A stretch of 29,017 nucleotides of DNA. Origin: CALKAL01 sp051846895. GTDB taxonomy: Bacteria > Bacillota > Bacilli > Bacillales > Alkalibacillaceae. The position numbers and the translations under genes are program-made. Position 1 is the stretch's first letter, and each line of letters opens with the position of its first letter. The notes below the pieces were generated by a model, which had not been told where the DNA came from, searched no databases, and saw nothing but the letters and a program-made list of their open reading frames with translations. The DNA lies in NCBI GenBank assembly GCA_051846895.1, contig JBPYCQ010000022.1:1-29017 (forward strand), written 5' to 3'. This document shows, piece by piece, positions 7,014 through 15,102 of the stretch.

Positions 7014-8024
7014 TTAATCTGTTCTTTTAATAATAATGATTGTAAAGTCATCCCTTAAACTAAAATCTTGATACCGCTCAAAATGTTTATGTACCTTTTC
7101 GACAATTTCATTCGCATTAAGATGGATATACTGTTGAATAACGTCTAACACTTCTTCACGCGTAATAAAACGACCTCCCCGACGGCATTCAGTTACACCA
7201 TCAGTTAATAAAACGATTAAATCATCTTGTTGTATATCTGATACGTACTGTTTATATTTCACGTCATCTTTAACACCTAGAAGTAACCCTTTTGCCTCCA
7301 TCTCCTCGAATTGGTTTGTGGCGTTTCTGTAAATTAAGCACGGCTCATGCCCCGCAGTTGAATAATAAAACTGGTGGCGCTCCACATCATACAGTCCATA
7401 AAACATTGTCACAAACATCCCTGGGTCAACATTCCGATTGACGACACGATTTAGCATTTCTAAAATGTCTTTCGGATACATTCGATTAGACGGAAAACTT
7501 TCCATCGCATATTTAATCATTGACATACAAAAAGCAGCAGGAATACCTTTCCCACTTACATCAGCAATGGCCACGCCAATATTGTTTTCATTATCTTGAA
7601 CAAAGTGGTAGTAATCTCCGTTCATAATTTTAGCTGCTACTGATTTCGCTCCAATATCTAATGATTTATAGTCGGGAATTGTGGTGCGTAATAACGTGTT
7701 TTGCATATTTGCTGCGATCTCAATTTCTGAGCGAAGTTCTATTTGCTTTTCGCGTAACACTTGATATTCTTGATGAGCCAGACCATATGCAATCATCGTT
7801 TCAATTAGAAAATGGAAAGAATCTTTAATTCCCTTATCTAGATTTGGGAACAGTTCAAGTATTGCTTGGTAATGTATATTAACAATCTCATCTGGCGAGA
7901 TGTTATTCTTGATTGAACTTTTACTGAATTGTTCTGCTTGATAAAGAATTGCTTCATCTTTTGTTTGAATATATTTTAACAGTAAATTTTTATAATCTTC
8001 TATATCTAGTTGTAAGGAGCTCAA
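7014..8024 (-). CDS. rsbU: RsbU, PP2C phosphatase for RsbV-P (environmental stress branch)
   Basis: A 336-residue protein: N-terminal four-helix RsbT-binding region (about 1-85), a coiled linker (about 86-112), then a PPM/SpoIIE phosphatase domain. Metal-binding motifs are MNGDYY (Asp137), AIADVSGKG (Asp155), VLLTDGVTE and SLRDDFTIIII. When RsbT leaves the stressosome it binds RsbU and activates dephosphorylation of RsbV-P. The start codon is TTG, with GAGGTG about 8 nt upstream. It lies 16 bp behind rsbT. Length equals the family norm (335 in B. subtilis). Confidence 0.97.
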   Translation of the reverse strand: MSSLQLDIEDYKNLLLKYIQTKDEAILYQAEQFSKSSIKNNISPDEIVNIHYQAILELFPNLDKGIKDSFHFLIETMIAYGLAHQEYQVLREKQIELRSEIEIAANMQNTLLRTTIPDYKSLDIGAKSVAAKIMNGDYYHFVQDNENNIGVAIADVSGKGIPAAFCMSMIKYAMESFPSNRMYPKDILEMLNRVVNRNVDPGMFVTMFYGLYDVERHQFYYSTAGHEPCLIYRNATNQFEEMEAKGLLLGVKDDVKYKQYVSDIQQDDLIVLLTDGVTECRRGGRFITREEVLDVIQQYIHLNANEIVEKVHKHFERYQDFSLRDDFTIIIIKRTD

Positions 8025-8040
8025 AGATTGTTCACCTCAC

Positions 8041-8445
8041 TTATTTACGAAGCCATTTAATAATTTTTATTTTCGTTCCTTGATCTGAGGAGATAATATC
8101 AAATTGATCCATCAGTCTTTTAACACCTGGTAATCCCGCACCTAATCCTCCAGATGTAGAATAACCATCTTGCATAGCCTTGCTAATGTCTTTGATCCCG
8201 GGACCAGCATCTTCAGCAACAATTTTCAGACCTAACATAGACTCTTCTTCAATTACTTCAAAGGAGATCTCACCGTTACCAGCATACAAAAAAATATTTC
8301 TGGCTAATTCTGATATAGCTGTTGCAATTCGTGCTTGATCAACCGAGCCAAACCCTATTTCTCTGGCGATATTTCTACCAGTCTGTCTTGCACCTACAAT
8401 ATCCCATTCTTTAGAGATTGGCACACTGGCTAGAGCTCCTTTCAT
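8041..8445 (-). CDS. rsbT: RsbT, serine/threonine kinase switch protein
   Basis: A 134-residue GHKL-type kinase with N box ATAISELARNIFLYAG (Asn50), G1 box VAEDAGPGI (Asp79) and G2 box GGLGAGLPGVKRLMDQF. RsbT is held by the RsbR/RsbS stressosome, phosphorylates both on stress, then is released to activate RsbU. The ATG at 8445 is preferred: GGAGG is 7 nt upstream; the adjacent in-frame GTG (8448) would be only 4 nt away. It overlaps the rsbS stop, indicating translational coupling. Confidence 0.96.
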   Translation of the reverse strand: MKGALASVPISKEWDIVGARQTGRNIAREIGFGSVDQARIATAISELARNIFLYAGNGEISFEVIEEESMLGLKIVAEDAGPGIKDISKAMQDGYSTSGGLGAGLPGVKRLMDQFDIISSDQGTKIKIIKWLRK

Positions 8446-8813
8446 CACTTTTCCTCCAATTCTTGTCTTAACTTAACCAACCCTTGTTCAAGATCTAAAG
8501 CAGTCTGAACTTCAGTTAAATGAATTCCTAAATCAATTAACGTCATAGAAACAGCAGGCTGAATACCTGTAAAGACAACTTTTGCTCCTAAAAGCTCAGC
8601 CATTGATACGACATCTCCCAGTACCTTGGCAATAAATGAATCGATAATTTCAACTGAAGTCAAATCAACTACTACTCCAATTGCACCTGTCTCATGTATT
8701 TTATTTAATAAATCTTCTTGAAAATTAATAGCAGTTTGATCATCTAAATCAACTTGAACTGAAACTAATAAATATTGATGAAGTTTTAGAATTGGTATTC
8801 TCACTGTTTTCAC
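8445..8813 (-). CDS. rsbS: RsbS, stressosome STAS scaffold (antagonist of RsbT)
   Basis: A 122-residue single STAS domain, phosphorylated by RsbT at a serine equivalent to Ser59, seen here as Ser59 in EIIDSFIAKVLGD. It forms the stressosome core with RsbR and sequesters RsbT. The start is uncertain. GTG at 8813 overlaps the rsbR stop (GTGA) and gives the same N-terminal length as B. subtilis RsbS, but AAGGA abuts it with no spacing. GTG at 8804 has AAGGAG 8 nt upstream and would give a protein beginning at RIPILKL. Confidence 0.95.
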   Translation of the reverse strand: MKTVRIPILKLHQYLLVSVQVDLDDQTAINFQEDLLNKIHETGAIGVVVDLTSVEIIDSFIAKVLGDVVSMAELLGAKVVFTGIQPAVSMTLIDLGIHLTEVQTALDLEQGLVKLRQELEEK

Positions 8814-9685
8814 TCCTTGTCAATTGAACGAATGATATCTTCAATGACATCATCATTGCTGCCCGTTGAAATTATTTGTTTACCCATAATAGCTAACGCA
8901 GATTCAAACCCTTTTTTAAGCGAGCTTTTCGTTGGGAAATTCGTTAAATCAATTCCTAAGTTAACAATTGTTTGTGCGATTTCAGGACGAATACCAACTA
9001 ATATACATTTAGCTCCGATTAATCTAACTGCCTCAGCTGCCTGTATAATATGATGGGCAACCATCGTATCAACAACAGGAACACCTGTTATATCAATTAA
9101 AACAACCTCTGCTCGGTTTTTAATAACTCCATTTAGTAAGTTTTCCATAATTAATTTAGCCCGTTCGGTATCAATCGTACCGACAAGTGGCATAACAGTA
9201 ATTCCGTCCATGACTGGAATTAGCGGAGCTGATAATTCTTCAAGAGCGACTTTTTGTAAAGAAATAATATTAACCCAGTTGTTAGAGTATTCATTAATTA
9301 AACGAATTTTTATCGGATCAACCCAAGAGTTAACATGATCCATTAAAACTATAAAATCTTGTCTATCAATTATTTCAATTTGACTTAAAACTTCTTTCAT
9401 ACATATTCCTCGAATAGTCTGCATACCTTCTGTCAAATAACCTAAAGGCCAGCCTAAATTAACGACTCTTTTTGAAAAGCCATTTAATTTTTCAGCCGTT
9501 TTATCGTCGGTTTCATTAAGGCTCGCAAAAATGATATTAATAAATTCTCTGTTCATCTGTTCGATAACATCATCTGAAATGGTGGAACTGTATTCTTTCA
9601 CTTTACCGTCATTAACTTGTTCCATCCATTTTCGAATAATATTATCACTATTCTCCAATATTAATTCTCTATATTTCCGGTCCAT
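8810..9685 (-). CDS. rsbR: RsbR, stressosome sensor/co-antagonist
   Basis: A 291-residue protein with an N-terminal non-haem globin-like domain (about 1-140), a linker helix and a C-terminal STAS domain (about 155-275). The two RsbT phosphorylation sites appear as Thr173 (GTIDTERA) and Thr207 (VVDTMVAH), 34 residues apart as Thr171/Thr205 are in B. subtilis RsbRA. The N-terminal domain projects from the stressosome and is thought to sense input. It is the first gene of the operon, with AGGGGGA before the ATG. The 238-bp gap upstream (9686-9923) is AT-rich; it should hold the SigA promoter, but I could not pick one with confidence. Confidence 0.96.
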   Translation of the reverse strand: MDRKYRELILENSDNIIRKWMEQVNDGKVKEYSSTISDDVIEQMNREFINIIFASLNETDDKTAEKLNGFSKRVVNLGWPLGYLTEGMQTIRGICMKEVLSQIEIIDRQDFIVLMDHVNSWVDPIKIRLINEYSNNWVNIISLQKVALEELSAPLIPVMDGITVMPLVGTIDTERAKLIMENLLNGVIKNRAEVVLIDITGVPVVDTMVAHHIIQAAEAVRLIGAKCILVGIRPEIAQTIVNLGIDLTNFPTKSSLKKGFESALAIMGKQIISTGSNDDVIEDIIRSIDKE

Positions 9686-9888
9686 AAATAATCCCCCTAA
9701 TCCTCATTTACTATAAATAACTTAACATTTTCTGACCTTTATTTCCATACTTTTCAGAATTCAATTATGTATTGTAATAAAATGTTTATAAATTCACTGA
9801 AATCATTTTTCTAAAGTAGTCAATTATCTTGATGTATGAAGTCATATTTTCATTCAGAAATTATTTTCATCAAACAAAGACTATACAA

Positions 9889-9922
9889 TTAAAAAAGCCT
9901 AGAGTATTAAATCTCTAGACTT
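9889..9922 (-). terminator. terminator after ndoA
   Basis: Minus strand AGTCTAGAG, short loop, CTCTAGGCT, then TTTTTT: a 9-bp stem with one wobble and a U-tract, right after the ndoA stop. It separates the toxin-antitoxin pair from the sigB operon. Confidence 0.85.
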
Positions 9923-9923
9923 C

Positions 9924-10274
9924 TTATAATTCTACTAAACCGAGACTGATTTGTAATGCCTCGTCAACTTTTTTCATTAATTGTTCATCAAGGGTCGTAA
10001 TTTTATCAGTCAATCGCTGTTTATCGATTGTACGTATCTGTTCTAATAAAACGACAGAATCACGTTCAAAGGCGTAATTCTTCGCGTCAATCTCAACATG
10101 TGTAGGCAGCTTTGCTTTTTGAATTTGTGCCGTGATTGCTGCAACTATAACAGTTGGACTAAATCGATTCCCTATATTGTTTTGAATAATAAGCACTGGG
10201 CGAACTCCGCCTTGCTCCGAACCTACTACTGGTGTTAGGTCAGCATAATAGACGTCGCCTCGTTTAACGTACAA
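9924..10274 (-). CDS. ndoA: EndoA (MazF-type) endoribonuclease toxin
   Basis: A 116-residue MazF/PemK protein, almost collinear with B. subtilis NdoA: MYVKRGDVYYADL, VGSEQGGVRPVLIIQN and IQKAKLPTHVEID contain the conserved active-site Arg and Thr segments. It cuts single-stranded mRNA (U^ACAU in B. subtilis), arresting growth when unneutralised. The start is TTG, with GGGGTG about 8 nt upstream. It lies 5 bp after the antitoxin gene, in the chromosomal alr-ndoAI-ndoA-rsbR order found across Bacillaceae, so this is a resident core TA pair rather than a mobile one. Confidence 0.96.
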   Translation of the reverse strand: MYVKRGDVYYADLTPVVGSEQGGVRPVLIIQNNIGNRFSPTVIVAAITAQIQKAKLPTHVEIDAKNYAFERDSVVLLEQIRTIDKQRLTDKITTLDEQLMKKVDEALQISLGLVEL

Positions 10275-10279
10275 ATTAA

Positions 10280-10558
10280 TTACACCCCACTCACTAAGCG
10301 CTCAAGAGTGGTTTCAGCCTCCTCTTCAGCCTGAAAAGCCTCAGATGCTATTCCTAAGTTGATATTTCTCATCTCGACATAACCACGGCGCATCGTTTCT
10401 TTGATTTTGCGTTTTTTCTCTTCTTGCACATACTGACTAATCGCTTGAATAATTAGAGTGTTTCGATTCATATCTTTCTGATTTTCTACTAAATCATCAC
10501 ATTCGTCTAATAAAGAAATAGGTAATCTAATGACAATTTCTTTCGACACATCTGACAT
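10280..10558 (-). CDS. ndoAI: EndoAI (MazE-type) antitoxin
   Basis: A 92-residue antitoxin. The N-terminal part (KEIVIRLPISLLDECDDLV, about residues 6-50) is a ribbon-helix-helix DNA-binding domain; the acidic C-terminal tail (EAFQAEEEAETTLERLV) should wrap the toxin. It neutralises EndoA and probably represses its own promoter. The ATG is preceded by GGGGGTGTAGGG. Length and sequence match B. subtilis NdoAI (93). Confidence 0.95.
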   Translation of the reverse strand: MSDVSKEIVIRLPISLLDECDDLVENQKDMNRNTLIIQAISQYVQEEKKRKIKETMRRGYVEMRNINLGIASEAFQAEEEAETTLERLVSGV

Positions 10559-10602
10559 CCCTACACCCCCAGCATTTTACGGACAACAAAATCTATAAAG
10601 TC

Positions 10603-10632
10603 ATAATAGCATCATACACTATAGTTAGTAAA
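10603..10632 (-). promoter_or_regulatory. possible SigA promoter of ndoAI-ndoA
   Basis: Minus strand TTTACT (10632-10627), 18-nt spacer, TATTAT (10608-10603), 45 bp before the ndoAI start in the 140-bp gap after alr. The -10 is good, the -35 4/6 and the spacer one base long. Confidence 0.4.
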
Positions 10633-10698
10633 GCAATTTTTAGAAAAAAGTCGTTTAAAGAATGGAATTTTGTAAGCATTTGTCCAATAGTGTCTCAT

Positions 10699-11811
10699 TT
10701 ACTTATAAACTCTCGGAATTCTTTTTCCAATTATACAAGGTATTTCATAATTGATCGTCTCTAAGTAATCGGCCACCTCTTCCATTGTAATCTCATTACT
10801 TCCATCTTTTCCGATTAACGTTACTTTTGTCCCAAGCTCATATGGTTTATCTAGACGAATCATCGTTTGATCCATACAAATTCTGCCTACTATTGGAACC
10901 CTTTTCCCCTCAATTAATACTTGAAAGTTTTGCAGTTTTCGCAACCAGCCGTCGCCATACCCAATCGGAATCGTCCCAATCCATTCATCACCGATTGCTT
11001 CATATGTTCCTCCATAGCTAATTCGTTCACCCTTACTAACCTTTTTGACATGGATGAGTCGACTATAAAGAGAAAAAGATGGTTTTAGCTTAATAGGTGT
11101 TACATTTTCAACGACATCAGACGGATAAAGACCATACATACTAATTCCATAACGAATTGCGTCAGTCATATCATTCGGATATCTCAGCGATGCAGCAGAA
11201 TTACCAATATGGATTTCTAAAGGTGTAGGTATTAAATCTTGAATTACTTTAAGATATTCTTGAAATTTATTAACTTGATAATCATAATAACTGGAGTTCG
11301 CCTCGTCGGCTGTTGCGAAATGCGTGTAAATACCCGTTATAGAAACAGGTGTATTTGAACACACTTCAATTACATCATATGCTTCTTTGGGGTTTCTTAT
11401 ACCTATTCGCCCCATCCCTGTATCGATTTTTAGGTGGATATTTAATGGTTTAGTTAAAGTTTGATTAGCTTCTTTAACCCAATCATCTTGAAAAACTGTT
11501 AGAGTAATATTATGTTCAGCTGCTATTTGTGCATAACGAGGATTCGTCCATCCGAGAACGAGTATTGGAATATGTGGAAATGCTTCTCTAAGTCTAATAG
11601 CTTCTTCTAAAATAGCAACAGCTAAAGCACTAGCTCCCGCTTCAATAGCCGCTTTTGCCACTTGCTGTTCGCCATGCCCGTACGCATCAGCTTTTACGAC
11701 AGCATAAACTTTCTTTTTTCCGTGAAAAAGATTCATCAATTCTTTTATATTATGTTTTATATGACCTAAGTTTATTTCCGCCCATGTGTCCCGGTAAATT
11801 AATTGATTCAT
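10699..11811 (-). CDS. alr: alanine racemase
   Basis: A 370-residue fold-type III PLP enzyme making D-alanine for peptidoglycan. The PLP lysine is Lys40 in AVVKADAYGHG; the second catalytic base is Tyr266 in RISYGGTYE, both at family positions (Lys39/Tyr265 in Geobacillus). The start at 11811 (MNQLIYRDTWAEINL) is chosen because AGAAGG lies about 9 nt upstream and homologues start there; an ATG nine codons earlier lacks a site. The gene stands alone behind the ydcC terminator. Confidence 0.96.
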   Translation of the reverse strand: MNQLIYRDTWAEINLGHIKHNIKELMNLFHGKKKVYAVVKADAYGHGEQQVAKAAIEAGASALAVAILEEAIRLREAFPHIPILVLGWTNPRYAQIAAEHNITLTVFQDDWVKEANQTLTKPLNIHLKIDTGMGRIGIRNPKEAYDVIEVCSNTPVSITGIYTHFATADEANSSYYDYQVNKFQEYLKVIQDLIPTPLEIHIGNSAASLRYPNDMTDAIRYGISMYGLYPSDVVENVTPIKLKPSFSLYSRLIHVKKVSKGERISYGGTYEAIGDEWIGTIPIGYGDGWLRKLQNFQVLIEGKRVPIVGRICMDQTMIRLDKPYELGTKVTLIGKDGSNEITMEEVADYLETINYEIPCIIGKRIPRVYK

Positions 11812-11875
11812 AAGGGAATACCTTCTTTTTTCTACCATTATCTATTGGTTTGAAGAATGTTGTCAATAAAGAAAA

Positions 11876-11920
11876 TAAAATTACCCATAATATCTATTGG
11901 ATGTATTACGGGTAATTTGA
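11876..11920 (-). terminator. terminator after ydcC
   Basis: Minus strand AAATTACCC (11918-11910) and GGGTAATTT (11886-11878) form a 9-bp stem around a 23-nt loop that can pair internally (TAATACATCC with GATATTA). TATTTTCTTT follows. Confidence 0.7.
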
Positions 11921-11946
11921 AAATGTAGGGTCATATTGTCTATCCT

Positions 11947-12966
11947 TTACTTCATCACACTTTGTTGGACGGATTTTGCAATCGATACCATTTCCTCAAC
12001 AGTTAACGAATCACTTGCTAATATAAAGTTCATTCCATTTAATTGCCACTCAAGTGAGTTACTCGTCATATGACCCATCGTAAATCCAAGATCAATCATG
12101 TCACCACTTGAGTATACGGGTACATCTAAAGCCGTTGGATAGGAATAATACATTTCCTGAACTAACGTGAAACCTTTTTCCCCTTCGTAAGTCGAAATGA
12201 CTCTTTCTCCTTCATCAAACGAGATGATTTCTTCACTAGTGGGTTCTGTTCCTTCCGGTAGTTGTGTCGGGAAGTAAATCGTCATTTCTTGCTCCTCTAA
12301 CTCTGCCATTGTTGGTGTACTAATGGTTCCTTCTGCTAAATTATACTCTGTATCAAACTCTTGATCTTCAATTTCTACATCAAATTCAAACGATGTAAAG
12401 TCTACTTCTACCATTTTATCGCCATCAGCATTTTTAACTTTTACTAATGCAGGCTTGTATGAATTTTTATGAAAATAAATTTCTTGATATGGTAATTGCT
12501 GATTGCCTTTATAATTTGTTTTTACATTAAAGACGTAATAATTTTCAGTCGTCTTAAACTCACGATCTGAATCATTGTTAATATCATCTACTAACGAATT
12601 AAACAAATATGGCTGGCTATGATGCTTAGGCCATTCATTTTGGAACTTATAGCTTTTATTAATGGAAGGAGTTAATACGAATACACCTTCATCGTTTCTA
12701 AGTATGATTTGATTTCCTTTTTCATCAAGTTGATTTTGCAAGACCACTTTATAGTAGTCTTCCTTCTTATGCCAGACTTGTACATCGAACTGTTGAGGTT
12801 CTTCTCCCGTTGTAATCTCCATCGTAGCATCCGCCTGATAGCTCGCCATGTTTTTCGCCTTATCATTCAGAGACCCTAAAACATCATCGACTGTCTCTTC
12901 TCCACACGCCGCAAGTAATAAAACAGTAATAGATAGCAGCATGAAGAGTACAAGTTTTCGTTTCAT
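11947..12966 (-). CDS. ydcC: LolA-like sporulation lipoprotein (YdcC family)
   Basis: A 339-residue secreted lipoprotein: signal peptide MKRKLVLFMLLSITVLLLAAC with lipobox LAAC (Cys21), then a LolA/LppX-like beta half-barrel domain (about 25-215; ATMEITTGEEPQQFDVQVWHK is typical of outer-membrane-carrier-like proteins in Gram-positives), then a DUF4367-like C-terminal part (about 225-339). B. subtilis YdcC (354 residues) is mother-cell expressed under SigE; its function is not well defined. Its position between acpS and alr matches B. subtilis, and a SigE-type promoter is present upstream (13075-13103). Confidence 0.9.
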   Translation of the reverse strand: MKRKLVLFMLLSITVLLLAACGEETVDDVLGSLNDKAKNMASYQADATMEITTGEEPQQFDVQVWHKKEDYYKVVLQNQLDEKGNQIILRNDEGVFVLTPSINKSYKFQNEWPKHHSQPYLFNSLVDDINNDSDREFKTTENYYVFNVKTNYKGNQQLPYQEIYFHKNSYKPALVKVKNADGDKMVEVDFTSFEFDVEIEDQEFDTEYNLAEGTISTPTMAELEEQEMTIYFPTQLPEGTEPTSEEIISFDEGERVISTYEGEKGFTLVQEMYYSYPTALDVPVYSSGDMIDLGFTMGHMTSNSLEWQLNGMNFILASDSLTVEEMVSIAKSVQQSVMK

Positions 12967-13074
12967 CCAAACAACTCCTTCGCCTCATAATTCTTGCTCG
13001 CTCAATTGAACAAGCGATCTATTCGTGTTTCGCGGTGACAATGTGCACATTGGATTGATTGTTACCCGCATTAC

Positions 13075-13103
13075 ACTATATGAGACGACTTGTACGAATA
13101 TGC
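13075..13103 (-). promoter_or_regulatory. SigE-type sporulation promoter of ydcC
   Basis: Minus strand GCATATT (13103-13097), 14-nt spacer, CATATAGT (13082-13075). This fits the mother-cell SigE consensus (about GCATATT, 13-15 nt, CATACAAT), about 110 bp before the ydcC start in the 153-bp gap after acpS. Confidence 0.7.
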
Positions 13104-13119
13104 AGACTAGCTATCTATG

Positions 13120-13476
13120 TTAAGCAATAATTATTTGCGCAATGGCATAGTCTTTACTATGTGAAATAGAGACAAAAATATTTTCAGTTTTTTCACCATT
13201 TATCATCACAGCTGGAGCACCGTGTAGAGTCGTTAATATCTCTATTGTTTGAAATGAAAGTTCTTGACCAATCCCTGTTCCTAATGCTTTACTATATGCT
13301 TCCTTTGCAGCAAATCTACCTGCTACATATTCAATTTTTCGCTTCGGATTCGTTAATTTATTTAATGTTTCTTGTTCCCGTTTAGTTAAAATTCTTTTAA
13401 TAAATTTCGGTTGTCTATTCATGAGGTTTTCAATTCTTTTTAATTCAATGATATCAATGCCGATCCCTTTAATCAT
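13120..13476 (-). CDS. acpS: holo-[acyl-carrier-protein] synthase
   Basis: A 118-residue AcpS phosphopantetheinyl transferase that moves 4'-phosphopantetheine from CoA to Ser of apo-ACP. The magnesium ligands are Asp8 in GIGIDIIELKRI and Glu59 in GRFAAKEAYSKALGTGIG; the C-terminal VSISHSKDYA is conserved. Length is typical (118-121). AGAAGG precedes the ATG. It is divergent from the rhomboid gene (82 bp apart). Confidence 0.97.
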   Translation of the reverse strand: MIKGIGIDIIELKRIENLMNRQPKFIKRILTKREQETLNKLTNPKRKIEYVAGRFAAKEAYSKALGTGIGQELSFQTIEILTTLHGAPAVMINGEKTENIFVSISHSKDYAIAQIIIA

Positions 13477-13495
13477 TGATTCGCCTTCTTTCTAA

Positions 13496-13524
13496 TTGAA
13501 TCTTTTTAAAAACATTAGTATTCT
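13496..13524 (+). promoter_or_regulatory. possible SigA promoter of the rhomboid gene
   Basis: TTGAAT (13496-13501), 17-nt spacer, TATTCT (13519-13524); each box is 4/6 to consensus. It lies 35 bp before the ATG at 13559. The same stretch contains a TCTTTTTAA/TTAAAAAAGA inverted repeat spanning the spacer. Confidence 0.45.
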
Positions 13525-13558
13525 TAAAAAAGATTACTTAACAAGTGAGGTTAAGCTG

Positions 13559-14155
13559 ATGATTTTTTTACGTTCTGAAAGTCTAAAGCAATTTATAAGA
13601 TGGTACCCCGTTATTACTGGAATTATCATTATTCATCTGATTCTATATATATTGACTAACATTATATCAGTTGAATTCGAATTCATGCTAAGTGGGCAAA
13701 ATATTTTTATCGCAAAAGGTGAATACTGGCGGTTAGTTACGGCTATTTTTGTTCATTTTGGCCTTGGGCATGTTTTGTTTAATTCATTCAGTTTAGTTTT
13801 ATTCGGTCCGCCACTTGAACGTATGTTAGGGAAATTCAAATTTATATTAACATATTTGCTTATGGGCATAATCGGAAATGTCGCTACTTTTTATTTGAGT
13901 AATCCATTAGGACTTCATGCCGGAGCTTCCGGAGCTATATTCGGCTTGTTCGGAATTTATATGTATATAGTCTTTATGAGAAAAGAATTAATCGATCCAC
14001 AAAGCAGGCAAATCGTTACAGTTATAACTGTTATCGCGTTAGCTATGACTTTTCTCAGAACGGGAATTAATATTTACGCTCATATTTTTGGATTAATGGC
14101 AGGATTAGCCCTCGCTCCAATTGTATTGAATAAGGTAAGAAGAATTTACTACTAA
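13559..14155 (+). CDS. rhomboid family intramembrane serine protease (YdcA-like)
   Basis: A 198-residue, six-TM rhomboid protease. The catalytic serine is Ser124 in HAGASGAIFG and the catalytic histidine His175 in NIYAHIFGLMAG; VHFGLGHVLFNSFSL carries the conserved HxxxN segment. Rhomboids cut transmembrane segments of membrane proteins; the substrate here is unknown. The start at 13559 (MIFLRSESL) is chosen because GAGG lies 8 nt upstream; an in-frame TTG at 13496 is part of the putative promoter instead. Adjacent to acpS, as B. subtilis ydcA is to ydcB (acpS). Confidence 0.93.
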   Translation: MIFLRSESLKQFIRWYPVITGIIIIHLILYILTNIISVEFEFMLSGQNIFIAKGEYWRLVTAIFVHFGLGHVLFNSFSLVLFGPPLERMLGKFKFILTYLLMGIIGNVATFYLSNPLGLHAGASGAIFGLFGIYMYIVFMRKELIDPQSRQIVTVITVIALAMTFLRTGINIYAHIFGLMAGLALAPIVLNKVRRIYY

Positions 14156-14180
14156 CGAGTTAACGGAGGAAAAATGAGTC

Positions 14181-15089
14181 ATGTCGAATAAATTAATCGC
14201 ACCATACATAGCAGTTACAATCGGCGTTATATCTGTCTCAACTTCTGCTATATTTGTTAGGCTTGCTGATGCTCCTTCATCCATTATTGCCAATTACAGA
14301 TTATTATTAGCCGTCCTAATTATGTTACCGTTAATCACTTGGAAATACCGTGATGAGTTCAAAAAAATTAATAAAAAAGACTGGTATTTATCCATTGCAG
14401 CAGGAGTCTTTTTAGCCTTCCATTTTATTTTGTGGTTTGAATCTTTAAATCACACTTCTGTCGCTAGTTCGACGGTACTCGTTACAACGCAGCCGATATT
14501 CGCATTTATAGGTGGTTATTTATTTTTTAAAGAACGATTCACAACCGGTGCTGTCATCAGTTTATTAATCGCACTTACAGGAAGTGCCATTATTAGCTGG
14601 GGTGATTTTCAAATAAGCGGCATGGCTCTTTTCGGTAATTTCCTTGCGTTAATGGGAGCCATCGCTGTTACAGGATACTTTTTATTTGGTCAAAATGTTA
14701 GAAAACGTTTATCATTAATGACATATACTTTTGTCGTTTATTTTATAAGTTCAATTACATTAATCATATATAATTTATTATTAGGTGTTCCTTTTACAGG
14801 TTACACAACAGAAACGTGGCTATATTTTCTCGCTCTAGCTATTATCCCAACTTTCTTTGGCCATACATTATTTAATTGGGCCTTAAAGTGGGTCAACGCT
14901 TCAACAATTACAATGGGGATATTATTTGAACCTGTTGGGGCATCCATACTAGCATTTTTCGTTTTAGAGGAAGTCGTCACATGGTCACAATTTTTAGGCG
15001 GAACAATCGTCATTTTCGGATTAATGTTATTTATTTTTAGCACGACAAAAAAGAAACGTATTAAAGTAATTAATAAAAATCATGTATGA
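14181..15089 (+). CDS. EamA/DMT superfamily transporter
   Basis: A 302-residue integral membrane protein with about ten hydrophobic segments arranged as two EamA repeats (about 10-145 and 155-290). LNHTSVASSTVLVTTQPIFAFIGGYLFFKE is typical of the family end of repeat 1, and GHTLFNWALKWVNASTITMGILFEPVGAS that of repeat 2. These are drug/metabolite exporters; the substrate cannot be deduced. GGAGG is 11 nt before this ATG; a nearer ATG at 14174 opens only a five-codon frame ending in TAA, which may lower or couple translation. It follows the rhomboid gene by 25 bp and probably shares its transcript. Confidence 0.92.
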   Translation: MSNKLIAPYIAVTIGVISVSTSAIFVRLADAPSSIIANYRLLLAVLIMLPLITWKYRDEFKKINKKDWYLSIAAGVFLAFHFILWFESLNHTSVASSTVLVTTQPIFAFIGGYLFFKERFTTGAVISLLIALTGSAIISWGDFQISGMALFGNFLALMGAIAVTGYFLFGQNVRKRLSLMTYTFVVYFISSITLIIYNLLLGVPFTGYTTETWLYFLALAIIPTFFGHTLFNWALKWVNASTITMGILFEPVGASILAFFVLEEVVTWSQFLGGTIVIFGLMLFIFSTTKKKRIKVINKNHV

Positions 15090-15102
15090 AGAGGTGGGGA
15101 AA

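Noticed and set aside
9924..10558. Mobile or defence-type toxin-antitoxin system
   Set aside because: The sequence and position (alr-ndoAI-ndoA-rsbR) match the chromosomal MazEF pair of Bacillaceae; it is core genome.
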